A stretch of 64,000 nt of DNA from Gammaproteobacteria bacterium UBA7310 (GCA_002471665.1 DKQK01000029.1:1-64000), one strand, 5' to 3'; numbered from the stretch's first letter, positions 8,123 to 18,639 are shown. Numbers and translations are program-made. The notes: a model not told the origin generated them from the letters alone.

Positions 8123-10390
8123 ATGGAATCAACAAGCGAAGCATTATTTGGGGTGTCCGAACAGCGTCTGACCAAGATGCGGCGGTATCGCAAGTTGAAA
8201 GACCAGGTGGCAGCAGTGGGCATCAGCGCCGGTGGGGTGAGCGTTATTTTCGCCATTTGCCTGATTTTTTTCTATCTGTTGTACGAAGTATTACCGCTGT
8301 TTATGCCCGCCTCCATGGAAGAACGTTCCACGTTAGTGAATTATGAATTATCGGAACCGTATTTCACGGTGCTGGAAGAGCAGGGCCAGGTGGCACTGAC
8401 CATAGACCGCCAGCGGGGGCCGGTTTTTTTTGATGCCCGCAGCGGCGCGGTGATCAGCACCCCCGGTGTGGCCAGTGACAGCGCCATCACGGCGTTTGCC
8501 AAGGATGCGCCGGGCACCAAAGCCTATGCCCTGGGCTTTGCGGATGGTTCCGTGCTGATACAAAAGCCCGCGTACACCATCGAATACGGTGCCACCACTC
8601 AGGATAAAACCGTAATCCCCGCCATTGAATATCCCCTGGGGCAAGAACCGATACAGGTGCTTCAGGGTGAAGCCATCAGCAAACTGGCCTATCGCGAATC
8701 CGATGACCAGGTACGCATCATTGCGGCCAATGCAGCCGGGCAGCTGTTTATGAAGGATTTCGCCAAAACCGAAAGTTTTCTGTCCGACGAGGTGGAGCTG
8801 GAAGAAATCGATACGGTGCAGCTGCCGTCACCCTCCGGCGAGCTGTCCAACGTATTGTTGAGCCTGGACCAGCGCTGGTTGTTCCTGGTGGAGAACAAAG
8901 GCAAGGTCGAGGTGCTGGATTTACGCAATCCCGCATCCGAGATGCGGGTGCACATTGCGGATGTGGCCGACGCGGAAACCCACATAACCGTGAGCGATTT
9001 CCTTTTAGGTGGCTTCTCTCTGCTGATCGCGGATGACTCCGGTCGCATCAACCAATGGTTTATTGCCTATAACGACAACAACAAACCCTATCTGGCCAAC
9101 GTGCGCACATTAACCCTGGTCGAGGGCGTGGCCATCACCAGTCTGCAAACGGAACACCGCCGCAAGGGGTTCATTGCCGGTGATGCTGAGGGCAATATCG
9201 GCTTGTTCAACACCACCGCGGATCGTGAAGTGGCGGATGAGCAAGTGGCGCAGACAGCCATTGACTGGATCGCCATGTCCCCCCGGGGCAATACCATGGT
9301 GTTTAAGGCGGACGGGGATGCGCCGCGCAATTATCATGTGGATAACGAGCACCCAGAAGTGTCCTGGTCTTCCATGTGGCATCAGGTCTGGTATGAACGT
9401 TATGACGAGCCCAGTTTTACCTGGCAAAGCTCATCGGCCAGCAATGATTTCGAGCCCAAGTTCAGTTTGATGCCGCTGACTTTCGGCACCATGAAAGCAG
9501 CCTTCTATGCCATGTTGGTGGCAGTGCCCCTGGCCATCTGCGGTGCCGTCTATACCGCGTATTTTATGGCGCCGGCATTGCGCACCAAGGTCAAACCCAC
9601 CATCGAACTGATGGAAGCCATGCCCACCGTCATTCTCGGTTTTCTGGCCGGCTTGTGGCTGGCTCCCCTGGTGGAGGCCAATCTTGCCGGTATTACCTCC
9701 ATCCTGGTGCTGACACCGTTGTTTTGTATTCTGGCGGCGTTGTTGTGGTCACGTTTGCCGCGTGATATCAGCACCCGTGTGCCGGATGGCTATGTGCCGG
9801 TGATTCTGATTCCGGTGGTGGTCTTCGCGGGAGCCCTCTCCATGTGGCTCAGTGATCCCATCGAGGCCACTTTCTTTGGTGGCAGCATGCGCGAATGGCT
9901 GACCAACAGTCTGGGCATCGACTTCGACCAGCGCAATTCCCTGGTGGTGGGATTGGCCATGGGGTTTGCGGTGATCCCAACCATTTTCTCCATCACCGAA
10001 GATGCCATTTTTGCCGTACCCAAGGGTTTGACTCAGGGCTCGCTGGCCCTGGGTGCCACGCCCTGGCAGACCATGGTGAGAGTGGTACTGCCCACCGCCA
10101 GCCCGGGTATATTTTCCGCCTTGATGATCGGCCTGGGGCGGGCCGTGGGTGAAACCATGATTGTACTGATGGCCACCGGTAATACGCCGATCATGGATAT
10201 GAATATCTTTGAGGGTTTGCGTACGCTGTCTGCCAATATTGCCGTGGAAATGCCGGAGGCGGAAGTGGACAGTTCCCACTTCCGCATACTGTTCTTATCC
10301 GGCCTTGTGTTGTTTATTTTCACGTTCCTGGTGAACACCACCGCGGAAGTGGTGCGCCAGCGACTGCGTGAAAAATACGGCTCGCTTTAA
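8123..10390 (+). CDS. pstC: Phosphate ABC transporter permease PstC, large form
   Basis: About 755 residues, more than twice the E. coli length. A membrane helix near residues 35-60 is followed by a periplasmic domain of nearly 400 residues with beta-propeller-like repeats (LLIADDSGRINQWFIAY, GFIAGDAEGNIGLF), then the canonical six-helix permease with the coupling motif [20 protein letters not shown]. Large PstC proteins of this type are known in pseudomonads and relatives. An in-frame GTG at 8108 would add five residues; I prefer the ATG at 8123, though neither has a convincing ribosome site. Confidence 0.92.
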   Translation: MESTSEALFGVSEQRLTKMRRYRKLKDQVAAVGISAGGVSVIFAICLIFFYLLYEVLPLFMPASMEERSTLVNYELSEPYFTVLEEQGQVALTIDRQRGPVFFDARSGAVISTPGVASDSAITAFAKDAPGTKAYALGFADGSVLIQKPAYTIEYGATTQDKTVIPAIEYPLGQEPIQVLQGEAISKLAYRESDDQVRIIAANAAGQLFMKDFAKTESFLSDEVELEEIDTVQLPSPSGELSNVLLSLDQRWLFLVENKGKVEVLDLRNPASEMRVHIADVADAETHITVSDFLLGGFSLLIADDSGRINQWFIAYNDNNKPYLANVRTLTLVEGVAITSLQTEHRRKGFIAGDAEGNIGLFNTTADREVADEQVAQTAIDWIAMSPRGNTMVFKADGDAPRNYHVDNEHPEVSWSSMWHQVWYERYDEPSFTWQSSSASNDFEPKFSLMPLTFGTMKAAFYAMLVAVPLAICGAVYTAYFMAPALRTKVKPTIELMEAMPTVILGFLAGLWLAPLVEANLAGITSILVLTPLFCILAALLWSRLPRDISTRVPDGYVPVILIPVVVFAGALSMWLSDPIEATFFGGSMREWLTNSLGIDFDQRNSLVVGLAMGFAVIPTIFSITEDAIFAVPKGLTQGSLALGATPWQTMVRVVLPTASPGIFSALMIGLGRAVGETMIVLMATGNTPIMDMNIFEGLRTLSANIAVEMPEAEVDSSHFRILFLSGLVLFIFTFLVNTTAEVVRQRLREKYGSL

Positions 10391-10405
10391 TTGGGGGAAT
10401 AGAAG

Positions 10406-12067
10406 ATGGATTCATTGAAGCTTTGGTTTCGTAAGGGTGAGCCCTGGGTCTGGTTGAATGCCGGCGCGGTGGCCATCAGCGTGGTGATGGTGGTGGGTTT
10501 GCTGGGGCTGGTGGCCGTGCGCGGGCTTTCCCATTTCTGGCCCCACACCATCATTGAAGGTGTCTACACCGAACCCGATGGTTCATCTTATACCATCATT
10601 GGTGAAGTGGCCGATGAAGAATGGGTGGCTGCCAGTCGTGTGCGCGGCACCGGGGTTGCGATTCCGGAAGAGGTGAAGGTGGTTAAGCGCATGCTGATCA
10701 AAACCGGCAACCGGGATATTACCGGCCTGGATTTCCGCTGGTTGATCGCAGAAAACCTGCAGGACGTGACCACACCGGAACAGCTGATGGTGGTGGAACG
10801 CCGGGAGTGGGGTAATTTTTACGGCTATCTGGTTGCGGTAAAAGAAAACGGCCGTGTGGTGGCCAGTGGGGAGTCGGCATTAGCCGAACTGGAAGCTCGC
10901 CTGGAGCGGGCACTGGACCTGACCGAAGAGATTCATGAAATTGAAAACGCCGAGATCGGGGCGATTAACTATCAACTTGAACGCCTGCGACTGAAACAGC
11001 GCCGGCTGGAGCTGGATGACGCCTTGACCGACGCAGCCCGGCTGGAGCTACAGGAGGAGCGGGCGGCCCTGGATGCGCAATACCAGGGGTTAAAATCCCA
11101 TCTGGATGAACTGAATGTGCAGATTGGCCGCGACAGCATGGTTGCCCGCAGCATGAATGGAGCGGAAAAAGAAATTCCGTTGAAACTGGTGGTGCAATTC
11201 AAGCAGCCCAATGCCATGTCGTTCTTTGGCAAGGTAGCGGATTACTTTCATCAGTTGTGGCTGTTCCTGTCCGATGACCCCCGGGAAGCCAATACCGAGG
11301 GTGGCGTGTTCCCGGCGATATTCGGCACCGTTTTGATGGTGATTCTGATGTCGGTGATCGTGACGCCGTTTGGTGTGGTGGCGGCTGTGTATTTACGGGA
11401 GTATGCCAAGCAGGGCCCGCTGACCCGTACCATACGTGTTGCGGTGAACAATCTGGCGGGTGTGCCTTCGATCGTTTACGGTGTGTTTGGTCTGGGCTTT
11501 TTCGTCTATTTTCTGGGTGGTAACCTGGATGCCCTGTTCTATCCGGAAGCAGCACCGGCGCCGGTGTTCGGTACGCCGGGTTTGATGTGGGCGTCGATCA
11601 CCCTGGCGTTGCTGACGCTGCCGGTGGTGATCGTGGCCACGGAGGAAGGCCTGACACGTATTCCAAAATCCCTGCGCGAAGGCTCCCTGGCATTGGGAGC
11701 AACCAAATTTGAAACCATTACCAAGGTCATTCTGCCCATGTCCAGTCCGGCCATGATGACCGGTTTGATTCTGGCCATCGCCCGCGCCGCCGGTGAAGTG
11801 GCACCGCTGATGTTGGTCGGGGTGGTAAAACTGGCACCCACGTTGCCGTTGGATGGTAATTTTCCCTATCTGCATCTGGAACGAAAATTCATGCACTTAG
11901 GGTTTCATATCTATGATGTGGGCTTCCAGAGCCCCAATGTGGAAGCGGCGCGGCCGCTGGTGTATGCCACAGCGGCATTATTGGTGGTGGTGATTGTGGC
12001 GTTGAATTTAACCGCCATCATGATCCGTAATCGCCTGCGTGAAAAATATCGAGCTCTGGAGAATTAA
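10406..12067 (+). CDS. pstA: Phosphate ABC transporter permease PstA, large form
   Basis: A 553-residue inner-membrane permease. After the first helix (about 17-40) comes a periplasmic/coiled region of about 230 residues, including a predicted coiled coil rich in Leu, Glu and Arg ([19 protein letters not shown] to [17 protein letters not shown]). The C-terminal permease has the coupling motif [19 protein letters not shown]. The extension matches the one in PstC, so both membrane subunits carry extra periplasmic mass. Spacing to pstC is 15 bases. Confidence 0.93.
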   Translation: MDSLKLWFRKGEPWVWLNAGAVAISVVMVVGLLGLVAVRGLSHFWPHTIIEGVYTEPDGSSYTIIGEVADEEWVAASRVRGTGVAIPEEVKVVKRMLIKTGNRDITGLDFRWLIAENLQDVTTPEQLMVVERREWGNFYGYLVAVKENGRVVASGESALAELEARLERALDLTEEIHEIENAEIGAINYQLERLRLKQRRLELDDALTDAARLELQEERAALDAQYQGLKSHLDELNVQIGRDSMVARSMNGAEKEIPLKLVVQFKQPNAMSFFGKVADYFHQLWLFLSDDPREANTEGGVFPAIFGTVLMVILMSVIVTPFGVVAAVYLREYAKQGPLTRTIRVAVNNLAGVPSIVYGVFGLGFFVYFLGGNLDALFYPEAAPAPVFGTPGLMWASITLALLTLPVVIVATEEGLTRIPKSLREGSLALGATKFETITKVILPMSSPAMMTGLILAIARAAGEVAPLMLVGVVKLAPTLPLDGNFPYLHLERKFMHLGFHIYDVGFQSPNVEAARPLVYATAALLVVVIVALNLTAIMIRNRLREKYRALEN

Positions 12068-12068
12068 G

Positions 12069-12947
12069 ATGACTGAACTGAATTCAGATGTAATGGAAGG
12101 TGGCAGCACCATGACAGCAGCGGAAACTCCCCGATCCAAAATGGGTAAAAAAGTGGTGGACATGGATCATGTTCCCAAAAGTCTGAGCGACGAGGAGATC
12201 TGCCTCGAAGTGAAGGATTTTCGTTTGTACTATGGTGAAAAGCGCGCCTTGCACGGCATTAATATGTCGATCCCGAAAAAGCGGGTAACGGCCTTCATCG
12301 GGCCCAGTGGTTGCGGTAAATCCACCCTGCTGCGTAGCTTTAACCGCATGAATGATCTGGTGGATATCTGCCGTACCGAAGGTGAAATACTCTTTGATGA
12401 GAAGAATATATTTAACCGTACGGTGGATGTGACTGACTTGCGGCGGCGGGTGGGCATGGTATTTCAGAAGCCAAACCCGTTCCCCAAAACCATTTACGAA
12501 AACGTCGCTTATGGTTTGCGCATTCAGGGTATTAATAAAAAACGTGTCATCGATGAGCGGGTTGAATGGTCACTGAAAGGGGCCGCACTGTGGGATGAAG
12601 TGAAAGACCGGTTGCATGATAATGCATTGGGTTTGTCCGGTGGTCAGCAGCAGCGACTGGTGATTGCCCGAACCATTGCGGTGGAACCGGAAGTCTTGTT
12701 GTTGGATGAACCCTGCTCTGCCCTGGATCCGATTTCCACATTGAAAGTGGAAGAGTTGATCAGTGAACTGAAAAACCGCTACACCATCGTCATCGTAACC
12801 CATAACATGCAGCAGGCAGCGCGGGTTTCCGACTATACTGCGTTTATGTACCTGGGTGATCTGATCGAATACAAGGACACCGATACACTGTTTACCAATC
12901 CGGAACAGAAGCAAACCGAAGACTATATAACCGGCCGTTACGGCTGA
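12069..12947 (+). CDS. pstB: Phosphate ABC transporter ATP-binding protein PstB
   Basis: A 292-residue ABC ATPase. Walker [10 protein letters not shown] (78-86), signature LSGGQQQR (about 188), Walker [14 protein letters not shown] (about 208) and the switch histidine in IVTHNMQQA are intact. A 45-residue N-terminal extension precedes the ABC domain, as in Pseudomonas PstB. The start at 12069 has GGAG seven bases upstream and follows the pstA stop by one base; an in-frame GTG inside pstA (12039) is less likely. Confidence 0.95.
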   Translation: MTELNSDVMEGGSTMTAAETPRSKMGKKVVDMDHVPKSLSDEEICLEVKDFRLYYGEKRALHGINMSIPKKRVTAFIGPSGCGKSTLLRSFNRMNDLVDICRTEGEILFDEKNIFNRTVDVTDLRRRVGMVFQKPNPFPKTIYENVAYGLRIQGINKKRVIDERVEWSLKGAALWDEVKDRLHDNALGLSGGQQQRLVIARTIAVEPEVLLLDEPCSALDPISTLKVEELISELKNRYTIVIVTHNMQQAARVSDYTAFMYLGDLIEYKDTDTLFTNPEQKQTEDYITGRYG

Positions 12948-12969
12948 TGCACGCAGAGGAAGAAGGTGG

Positions 12970-13701
12970 ATGAGTAGCGAAGAATTTACCCAACATATTT
13001 CCAAACAGTTTAATGCTGACCTGGAAGAGGTAAGAAGCCACATTCTTGCGATGGGCGGCATGGTTGAAAAGCAGGTCGTGGACGCCGTTCAGGCATTGGT
13101 GGAAGGTGACAGCGGCCTGGCCACGGAAGTGATCAGCAATGAAAAACAGGTCAATGGTATGGAGCGGCGCATTGATGAAGAATGCACGCGCATCATTGCG
13201 CTGCGGCAGCCCGCTGCCAGTGACCTGCGCCTGTTGGTGGCGGCCACCAAAGCGAATACCGACCTGGAACGCATCGGTGATGAAGCCAACAAAATTGCCA
13301 AGATGGCCATCAGGCTGTCAGAGGATGGCGCCATACCCCGGGGCTATATCGAAATCCGCCACATAGGAAATCATGTGAATGCCATGCTCAGGCAGTCCCT
13401 GGATGCCTTTGCCCGCTTTGATGTGGAGCAGGCCATTGATGTGGTGCGTGAAGATAAATCCGTCGATGTGGAATACGAGTCCGCCATGCGCTTGCTGGTG
13501 ACCTTTATGATGGAAGATCCCCGCTATATCAAACGGGCCCTGAACGTGATGTGGAGCCTGCGTGCATTGGAGCGGATCGGTGATCACGCCCGCAATATTG
13601 CCGAGCAGGTTATTTTCCTGGTGAAAGGAAAAGATATCCGCCATCTGCCGTTGTCGTCACTGGAAGACTCGGATTTCGTTAACGATGGTGAAGGTGTGTA
13701 A
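12970..13701 (+). CDS. phoU: Phosphate signalling regulator PhoU
   Basis: A 243-residue all-helical protein made of two similar three-helix bundles. The repeated metal-binding signatures are visible as TDLERIGDEANKIA and RALERIGDHARNIAEQ. PhoU couples the Pst transporter to the PhoR kinase and keeps the regulon off when phosphate is plentiful. It ends the pst operon, 22 bases after pstB. Confidence 0.96.
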   Translation: MSSEEFTQHISKQFNADLEEVRSHILAMGGMVEKQVVDAVQALVEGDSGLATEVISNEKQVNGMERRIDEECTRIIALRQPAASDLRLLVAATKANTDLERIGDEANKIAKMAIRLSEDGAIPRGYIEIRHIGNHVNAMLRQSLDAFARFDVEQAIDVVREDKSVDVEYESAMRLLVTFMMEDPRYIKRALNVMWSLRALERIGDHARNIAEQVIFLVKGKDIRHLPLSSLEDSDFVNDGEGV

Positions 13702-13724
13702 CGCCTTGCGTTAAGCCAATGAAG

Positions 13725-13756
13725 TGCAGGCCGCACCTTGATGGGTGCAGCCTGCA
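13725..13756 (+). terminator. Hairpin between convergent phoU and TraF-like gene
   Basis: TGCAGGC / GCCTGCA and inner GCACC / GGTGC arms with one internal mismatch. There is no clear T-run on either side, so termination is plausible from position only. Confidence 0.45.
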
Positions 13757-13782
13757 GCAGCGGTTTCTCAGAAACCCACTTC

Positions 13783-15129
13783 TCAGAAATCCACGCCCAG
13801 TTGAAACGCCCCGCCCACATTGTTGTCGCTGAATTGGGCCGCCAGATCAAAATGCACTGCAATGATGTTGAAACCCACTCCGGCCGTCAGCATCTGATCG
13901 TCACTGTCGGCCAGGTTGGAACGCACACCGCCCCGCAGCCGTACCAGATTGGCAACGTCCCATTCCACACCGGCACCCAGGAACTGTGTGTCCTCCCCCA
14001 GGAAAAAGGGCTGGTTCTTGGTCAGATCCAGGTCTGCCGCCACCGTTAAACCCAACGGTGCATCCCAGGCAACACCGAGGCGGGCCTGAGTGTCCACGTC
14101 AAAGCTGAGTGATTCTCCGGCGGCGGATTCGCTGGTGTCATATTGGTTGGAGATGAGGTTTTTCACTACCAGACCCACGGTAATGCGGTCGTCCAGAAAG
14201 GTGGTGGCGATACCCAGATCCAGATTGACATCGTTGTCATCCTTTTCACTGTCTTCCAGTTCGTCTGCCAGATCGTAATCTTCGTTGTCCAGATCCTGCA
14301 CGCTGGGCACAGCGTAGTAGCTGGTGACGGTCTGCAGTTTTGGCGTAACGCCCACCGCCACGGTACGGCCGAACAGTTTTATTTCCTTGGACAGGGCAAC
14401 ACCCACTTCGGTGATGGTGACACCGGCCACCAATACGTCCGAGGTCAGATCGTCAGTGGGATCGTTGATGTCACCCAGGGTGATGATGGGATTATTATCG
14501 CAGCCGGCCTGATTATTGGGTGATGCTTCCGCCGCGATCAAATCCGCCTGACTGTTGATGCCTTCGAAAAACCGTATGTAGTCCTCCAGCAGTTCATCAT
14601 CACACCGGGAAACCCTGGGGGAGGTTTCAAGGGTGGCATTGGCGCTGGCAAAGGCGGATAAGCCCAGATTTTTGCGCGGTGCACTAATCGCTGCAAAGGC
14701 GGCGGCATTGATGCGAAAGGGTTGCTCGCTGAGATCCCCCAAACTGTTGTTCAGACCCCGGGCATTGTTGGTGAAATCATTTTTGGCGCTGACTAACTGC
14801 GCATCAGTGAGGGCGTTTTCCATGGCCACAATGGCATCGTCAATTTCATCCAGATATTCTTCATCCTCGATATCATTGTAGGCGTCCAGGGCATCGGGAT
14901 CGGCGAACACACCAATGCCCAGGTTGGGCACAATAATATGTACGTGATCGGTTTCGTCACCAATGCTGAGCAGGGCCGGGTTGAACAAACCGGCCGCACC
15001 GGGCCTGGCAGAGGCCACACCGGTATCACCCATGGCCATGGAGCGGGTATCCATTGGCGCAAAGGGTTGTGCCCACAGGGATGCGGATATAAACAGAGAA
15101 GGAAGCAGAAGCGTTTTGTGTTTGATCAT
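13783..15129 (-). CDS. TraF_2-type putative outer-membrane protein (conjugal-transfer TraF-like)
   Basis: A 448-residue exported protein with signal peptide ending SLWAQ. The segment MDTRSMAMGDTGVASARPGAAGLFNPALLS is the hallmark of the chromosomal TraF_2 / FadL-like barrel group, and the C-terminus alternates strands and ends in Phe (AAQFSDNNVGGAFQLGVDF), as in outer-membrane barrels. The family name comes from F-plasmid transfer proteins, but no transfer genes are nearby, so I do not infer conjugation. The start at 15129 gives a clean signal peptide; the longer frame to 15174 does not. Confidence 0.7.
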   Translation of the reverse strand: MIKHKTLLLPSLFISASLWAQPFAPMDTRSMAMGDTGVASARPGAAGLFNPALLSIGDETDHVHIIVPNLGIGVFADPDALDAYNDIEDEEYLDEIDDAIVAMENALTDAQLVSAKNDFTNNARGLNNSLGDLSEQPFRINAAAFAAISAPRKNLGLSAFASANATLETSPRVSRCDDELLEDYIRFFEGINSQADLIAAEASPNNQAGCDNNPIITLGDINDPTDDLTSDVLVAGVTITEVGVALSKEIKLFGRTVAVGVTPKLQTVTSYYAVPSVQDLDNEDYDLADELEDSEKDDNDVNLDLGIATTFLDDRITVGLVVKNLISNQYDTSESAAGESLSFDVDTQARLGVAWDAPLGLTVAADLDLTKNQPFFLGEDTQFLGAGVEWDVANLVRLRGGVRSNLADSDDQMLTAGVGFNIIAVHFDLAAQFSDNNVGGAFQLGVDF

Positions 15130-15219
15130 CGCAATATACGTCCGTAGGTGATGGTTGACCCTGACCTCACTCACCTGTCCGCCGGCAAAGCGGTGCAGGC
15201 AGGCGTATCAGGTACGGCA

Positions 15220-15846
15220 TTATTCAGCTGGCATGCCCAACGTCATATCAATGCGCTGCATGCGTTCATCCATGATGCGTTGCACATCCTTGGCCTGTTC
15301 GATCAGTTCGGGAATTTCAGTAATCGGAATGGTGGTGGGGACGGGCAGGCTGTCCTCCAGACCTTCACCATTGGCCAACGGATTGTTTTCAACGATGGAA
15401 TTGGTGTTTTTCGGTGTACGGCCAAAAGCCGCATCAATCTGTTCTTCACTCATGCCCAGCAGCACGTTGGCGTCCGGGTTGGTCCGCACCACCAGATTCA
15501 GGGTGTTGCGATTGGGCAGCTCGCTGAACTGCCAGATACCGTCCTCATCCTGCCAGCGATAATAAATGTTTGGTTGGGGTTGAATGTCCAACACCGCCAA
15601 CTGTTCCCGGGTGAGCTGATCCGGTTGAAACGCGTTATTGTCATCGGACCATTGGATCCATTGCTGACCATCGTCAGCGCTGACCAGATTCACCGCATCA
15701 TTCAGATCGGGTGTTGAAAAATCCATGCCGGGCAACATGTCCTTTATTTGCAGCAGTTTCTGCATGCCGTCCGGGCCCATTAACAGGTAGGGGCCTGCCA
15801 GGGCGAATACGATTAAAAAAAAGATGAGTTTAACGACGAATTTCAT
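15220..15846 (-). CDS. DUF4124-like membrane-anchored protein
   Basis: A 208-residue protein with one N-terminal membrane helix (VVKLIFFLIVFALAGPYLLM) and a periplasmic part. The segment NIYYRWQDEDGIWQFSELP is a DUF4124-type Y-x-W-x-D/E motif; the rest has no family I recognise. GGAGG lies just before the ATG at 15846. Same strand as, and 91 bases upstream of, the TraF-like gene, so possibly co-transcribed. Confidence 0.6.
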   Translation of the reverse strand: MKFVVKLIFFLIVFALAGPYLLMGPDGMQKLLQIKDMLPGMDFSTPDLNDAVNLVSADDGQQWIQWSDDNNAFQPDQLTREQLAVLDIQPQPNIYYRWQDEDGIWQFSELPNRNTLNLVVRTNPDANVLLGMSEEQIDAAFGRTPKNTNSIVENNPLANGEGLEDSLPVPTTIPITEIPELIEQAKDVQRIMDERMQRIDMTLGMPAE

Positions 15847-15963
15847 GCCTCCGGCACGCTCCTGCGGTTGAGCCTGTCTTATCCAGTATAGCCACTTTGG
15901 TGGCCTACACAGTGGCTTCACGATAGATTACTATGTGCCAAATTGCACGTTTTGAGGAAAATC

Positions 15964-16446
15964 ATGCCAACGTTCGATATTGTTTCTGAATTGAATATGC
16001 ACGAAGTGGATAACGCCGTGGATCAGGCCAAACGGGAAGTAACCAATCGTTTTGATTTCAAAGGCACCAAGTGCGCGTTTGAGCAGGATAAGGATGTCAT
16101 TACCCTGGTGGGGGATGCGGATTTTCACCTGCGCCAGCTGCTGGATATTCTGGAAAACAAGCTGATCAAGCGTGGCATTGACATTGGTTGTGTGGATGCG
16201 GCGGAGCCGGAGGTGAATCTGGCGGAGGCCCGGCAAAAAATCACCCTGCGCCAGGGGTTGAATTCTGAGCAGGCGAAAAAGCTGGTGAAGCTGATCAAGG
16301 ACAGCAAGATGAAAGTGCAGGCTTCCATTCAGGGAGATAAGGTGCGGGTCAGTGGCAAGAAACGGGATGATCTGCAGCAGGTGATTGCCCTGCTGCGGGA
16401 GACCAAATTCGAAATGCCCCTGCAATACGACAATTTTCGCGATTGA
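15964..16446 (+). CDS. yajQ: YajQ family nucleotide-binding protein
   Basis: 160 residues starting MPTFDIVSELN, the invariant YajQ N-terminus. RFDFKGTKCAFE and the VQASIQGDKVRVSGKKRDDLQ strand are typical. YajQ proteins bind nucleotides, and a Xanthomonas member binds cyclic di-GMP and modulates a transcription factor. GAGGA precedes the ATG at 15964 (an earlier in-frame ATG at 15943 lacks family residues). Confidence 0.95.
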   Translation: MPTFDIVSELNMHEVDNAVDQAKREVTNRFDFKGTKCAFEQDKDVITLVGDADFHLRQLLDILENKLIKRGIDIGCVDAAEPEVNLAEARQKITLRQGLNSEQAKKLVKLIKDSKMKVQASIQGDKVRVSGKKRDDLQQVIALLRETKFEMPLQYDNFRD

Positions 16447-16455
16447 AACTGTTGT

Positions 16456-17778
16456 TCAGGCGACGGATTTCTGCGTGTCTTTTACCACGCATTTGCGGGG
16501 AAAGCGGCAGGTGAAGATGCTGCCTTCCCCCAGTTCGCTGTAAACATCCAGTTTGGCGTTGTGATGTATCAGCACATGCTTGACGATGGCCAGGCCCAGC
16601 CCGGTGCCGCCGGTTTTGCTGTGGCGGCTTTGATCGGCGCGGTAAAAGCGTTCAGTGAGCCGGGGCAGGTGCTGGGGATCGATACCCTGGCCGTCATCCT
16701 CCACTTCCATGCATAACCCGTTATCGTCATCGTACCAGCGTAACGTGATATTGCTGTGTGGTGGGGTGTATTTGATGGCGTTGATCACCAGGTTGGAAAA
16801 CGCGCTGCGCAACTCTTCCTCATCACCATTGATGTCCAGATCACTGCTGATTTCCAGTTGGATATTGTGTTGTTTACTGTCGTTCATGGCCAGGGCGTCA
16901 GTGTGGATCTGGCGCAATAACCGCGCCATGCCCACCGGCTTCAGCACCCGTTCGTTTTGTTCGGTTTCCAGACGGGACAACAACAGCAGATCATTCACCA
17001 GTGCTTCCATCCGCAAGGCCTGTTCATTCATTCGGCTAAGACCACGGCTGAGCTGGGGGTGATCCTGTTGCAGGTTGTCCATAAAGGTTTCCAGATAGCC
17101 TTTGATCACCGTCAGCGGGGTGCGCAGTTCGTGGGATACATTGGCCACAAAATCCTGCCGCATTTGTTCCAGGTTGTGTACCCGGGTCACATCGCGGGCC
17201 ACGATCAGGCGCTCCCCTTCACCGAATACAGTAACCTGAAACTGCAGCACCACCCCAGATTGATGGGAAGAGGGAATTTCCAGGGGACGCTGGTAGTTGC
17301 CGGCGTCGAAATAGCGGATAAAGCGCGGATCGCGCAGCAGATTGGTGAGGTTTTGCCCGCGATCGGTTTTCAACTGAAAACCCAGCAGGCGGGTGCCGGC
17401 GTCGTTCCACCATTCCAGGTTGCCGTGCACGTCCACCACAATGACCGCATCGCGGATGGCATTGGTGGATTGCTGGGCGCGGATGATGATGTTCTGCAGG
17501 TTGCTGATCTGCCCTTTGTAGCTTTTGTTCTGCTGGTACAGGTTATCGAAGATCTGCCCCCACAGGCCGGTGCTTTCCGGCGGGTCGGACTTGTCGCCCC
17601 CCGCCAGCCAGCGGGCCAGATCCCGGGTGCGAAACAGCATCCACAGGCAGTAGGGCACACTGACCAGGGCCACACCGATGCCGGGGTAGCCCAGGCTCCA
17701 GCCGCCCACGGCGCCAATGATGATCAGAATGATGAACTGGTTCAGTTCGATGTTCCATTCTTTAAACACGCGCTGCAC
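16456..17778 (-). CDS. phoR: Phosphate regulon sensor kinase PhoR
   Basis: A 440-residue membrane-bound histidine kinase. Two closely spaced N-terminal helices (about 14-50) without a large periplasmic domain, a PAS domain (about 95-195), phospho-acceptor His216 in VANVSHELRTPL, and ATP-binding boxes NLVINAIKYT, DDGQGI and GGTGLGLAIVKHV. It senses Pst/PhoU status and phosphorylates PhoB. It lies 102 bases downstream of phoB on the same strand. Confidence 0.95.
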   Translation of the reverse strand: MQRVFKEWNIELNQFIILIIIGAVGGWSLGYPGIGVALVSVPYCLWMLFRTRDLARWLAGGDKSDPPESTGLWGQIFDNLYQQNKSYKGQISNLQNIIIRAQQSTNAIRDAVIVVDVHGNLEWWNDAGTRLLGFQLKTDRGQNLTNLLRDPRFIRYFDAGNYQRPLEIPSSHQSGVVLQFQVTVFGEGERLIVARDVTRVHNLEQMRQDFVANVSHELRTPLTVIKGYLETFMDNLQQDHPQLSRGLSRMNEQALRMEALVNDLLLLSRLETEQNERVLKPVGMARLLRQIHTDALAMNDSKQHNIQLEISSDLDINGDEEELRSAFSNLVINAIKYTPPHSNITLRWYDDDNGLCMEVEDDGQGIDPQHLPRLTERFYRADQSRHSKTGGTGLGLAIVKHVLIHHNAKLDVYSELGEGSIFTCRFPRKCVVKDTQKSVA

Positions 17779-17880
17779 CCTGATTTAACGATTTCGGGGG
17801 AATACTAGCGTACTGTAGTAGCAAATCTGTTGCGCTGTGACAATAACTCTATTTGAAACAGGGCAACTTATTGATTTTAA

Positions 17881-18570
17881 TTAGAATTTCGTCGAGAAGC
17901 GATAGCCGGTTCCGCGCACTGTCTGGACCAGATGATCGTATTTGTGGGGGGCCAGTGCCTTGCGCAGGCGGCGGATATGAACATCCACGGTACGGTCTTC
18001 CACATACACATTGCCGCCCCACACCTGATCCAGCAATTGGGCCCGGGAATAGGCCCGATCCTGATGGGTCATGAAAAACTCCAGCAGGCGGTATTCCGTG
18101 GGGCCCATCTCCACCGGGCGTTCGTCCGCGGTGATGCGATGGCTGACCGGGTCCAGCGCCAGGCCTTCCACCAGGATGGCTTTGTTCTGGTCGCCTTTTA
18201 CGCGGCGTAGTACGGCGTTGATACGGGAGATCAACTCCCGGGTGGAGAACGGCTTGGTTATGTAGTCGTCGGCGCCGGCATCCAGCCCCTGGATCTTGTT
18301 GTCCTCTTCGCTTTTTGCGGTGAGCATGATAACCGGAATCTCGCTGGTGGCTTCATCCCGTTTCAGGCGCCGAGCCAGTTCGATACCGCTGACACCGGGC
18401 AGCATCCAGTCCAGCAGAATCAGGTCCGGGCGTTCATCCACAATCATGCTGTGGGCCAGCTGCCCGTTTTCCGCTTCCATCCATTGGAAACCGGCCAGCT
18501 CCAGAGAGACAGAGATCATCTCACGAATGGCTTCTTCGTCATCAACGATCAGTATGTTTGCGTCGGCCAT
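17881..18570 (-). CDS. phoB: Phosphate regulon response regulator PhoB
   Basis: 229 residues: receiver domain with acidic pair DDE and phospho-acceptor Asp54 in [10 protein letters not shown], Lys in MLTAKSEE, then an OmpR-type winged helix ending [13 protein letters not shown] and [11 protein letters not shown] start it at the ATG at 18570, with AAGG six bases upstream; two more codons back is a TTG. A Pho box upstream implies autoregulation. Confidence 0.96.
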   Translation of the reverse strand: MADANILIVDDEEAIREMISVSLELAGFQWMEAENGQLAHSMIVDERPDLILLDWMLPGVSGIELARRLKRDEATSEIPVIMLTAKSEEDNKIQGLDAGADDYITKPFSTRELISRINAVLRRVKGDQNKAILVEGLALDPVSHRITADERPVEMGPTEYRLLEFFMTHQDRAYSRAQLLDQVWGGNVYVEDRTVDVHIRRLRKALAPHKYDHLVQTVRGTGYRFSTKF

Positions 18571-18605
18571 GGTCAACCTTGTTCACTACGAGTTCAGTGC
18601 CACCC

Positions 18606-18639
18606 ATTAAAGAGCCTTAATGTTACAGAAAAATGACGC
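18606..18639 (-). promoter_or_regulatory. Pho box and -10 element of phoB
   Basis: Minus strand: GCGTCAT-TTTT-CTGTAAC (18639-18622) and, exactly ten bases on, TTTAAT (18611-18606). The geometry equals that of the pstS promoter, supporting PhoB autoactivation. Confidence 0.75.

Noticed and set aside
13783..15129. Evidence for a conjugative element because of the TraF-like protein
   Set aside because: No relaxase, coupling protein, pilus or other transfer genes are nearby; this chromosomal family is common outside plasmids.
16957..17808. 283-codon plus-strand frame inside phoR
   Set aside because: Antisense to an intact histidine kinase; composition is typical of a shadow frame.
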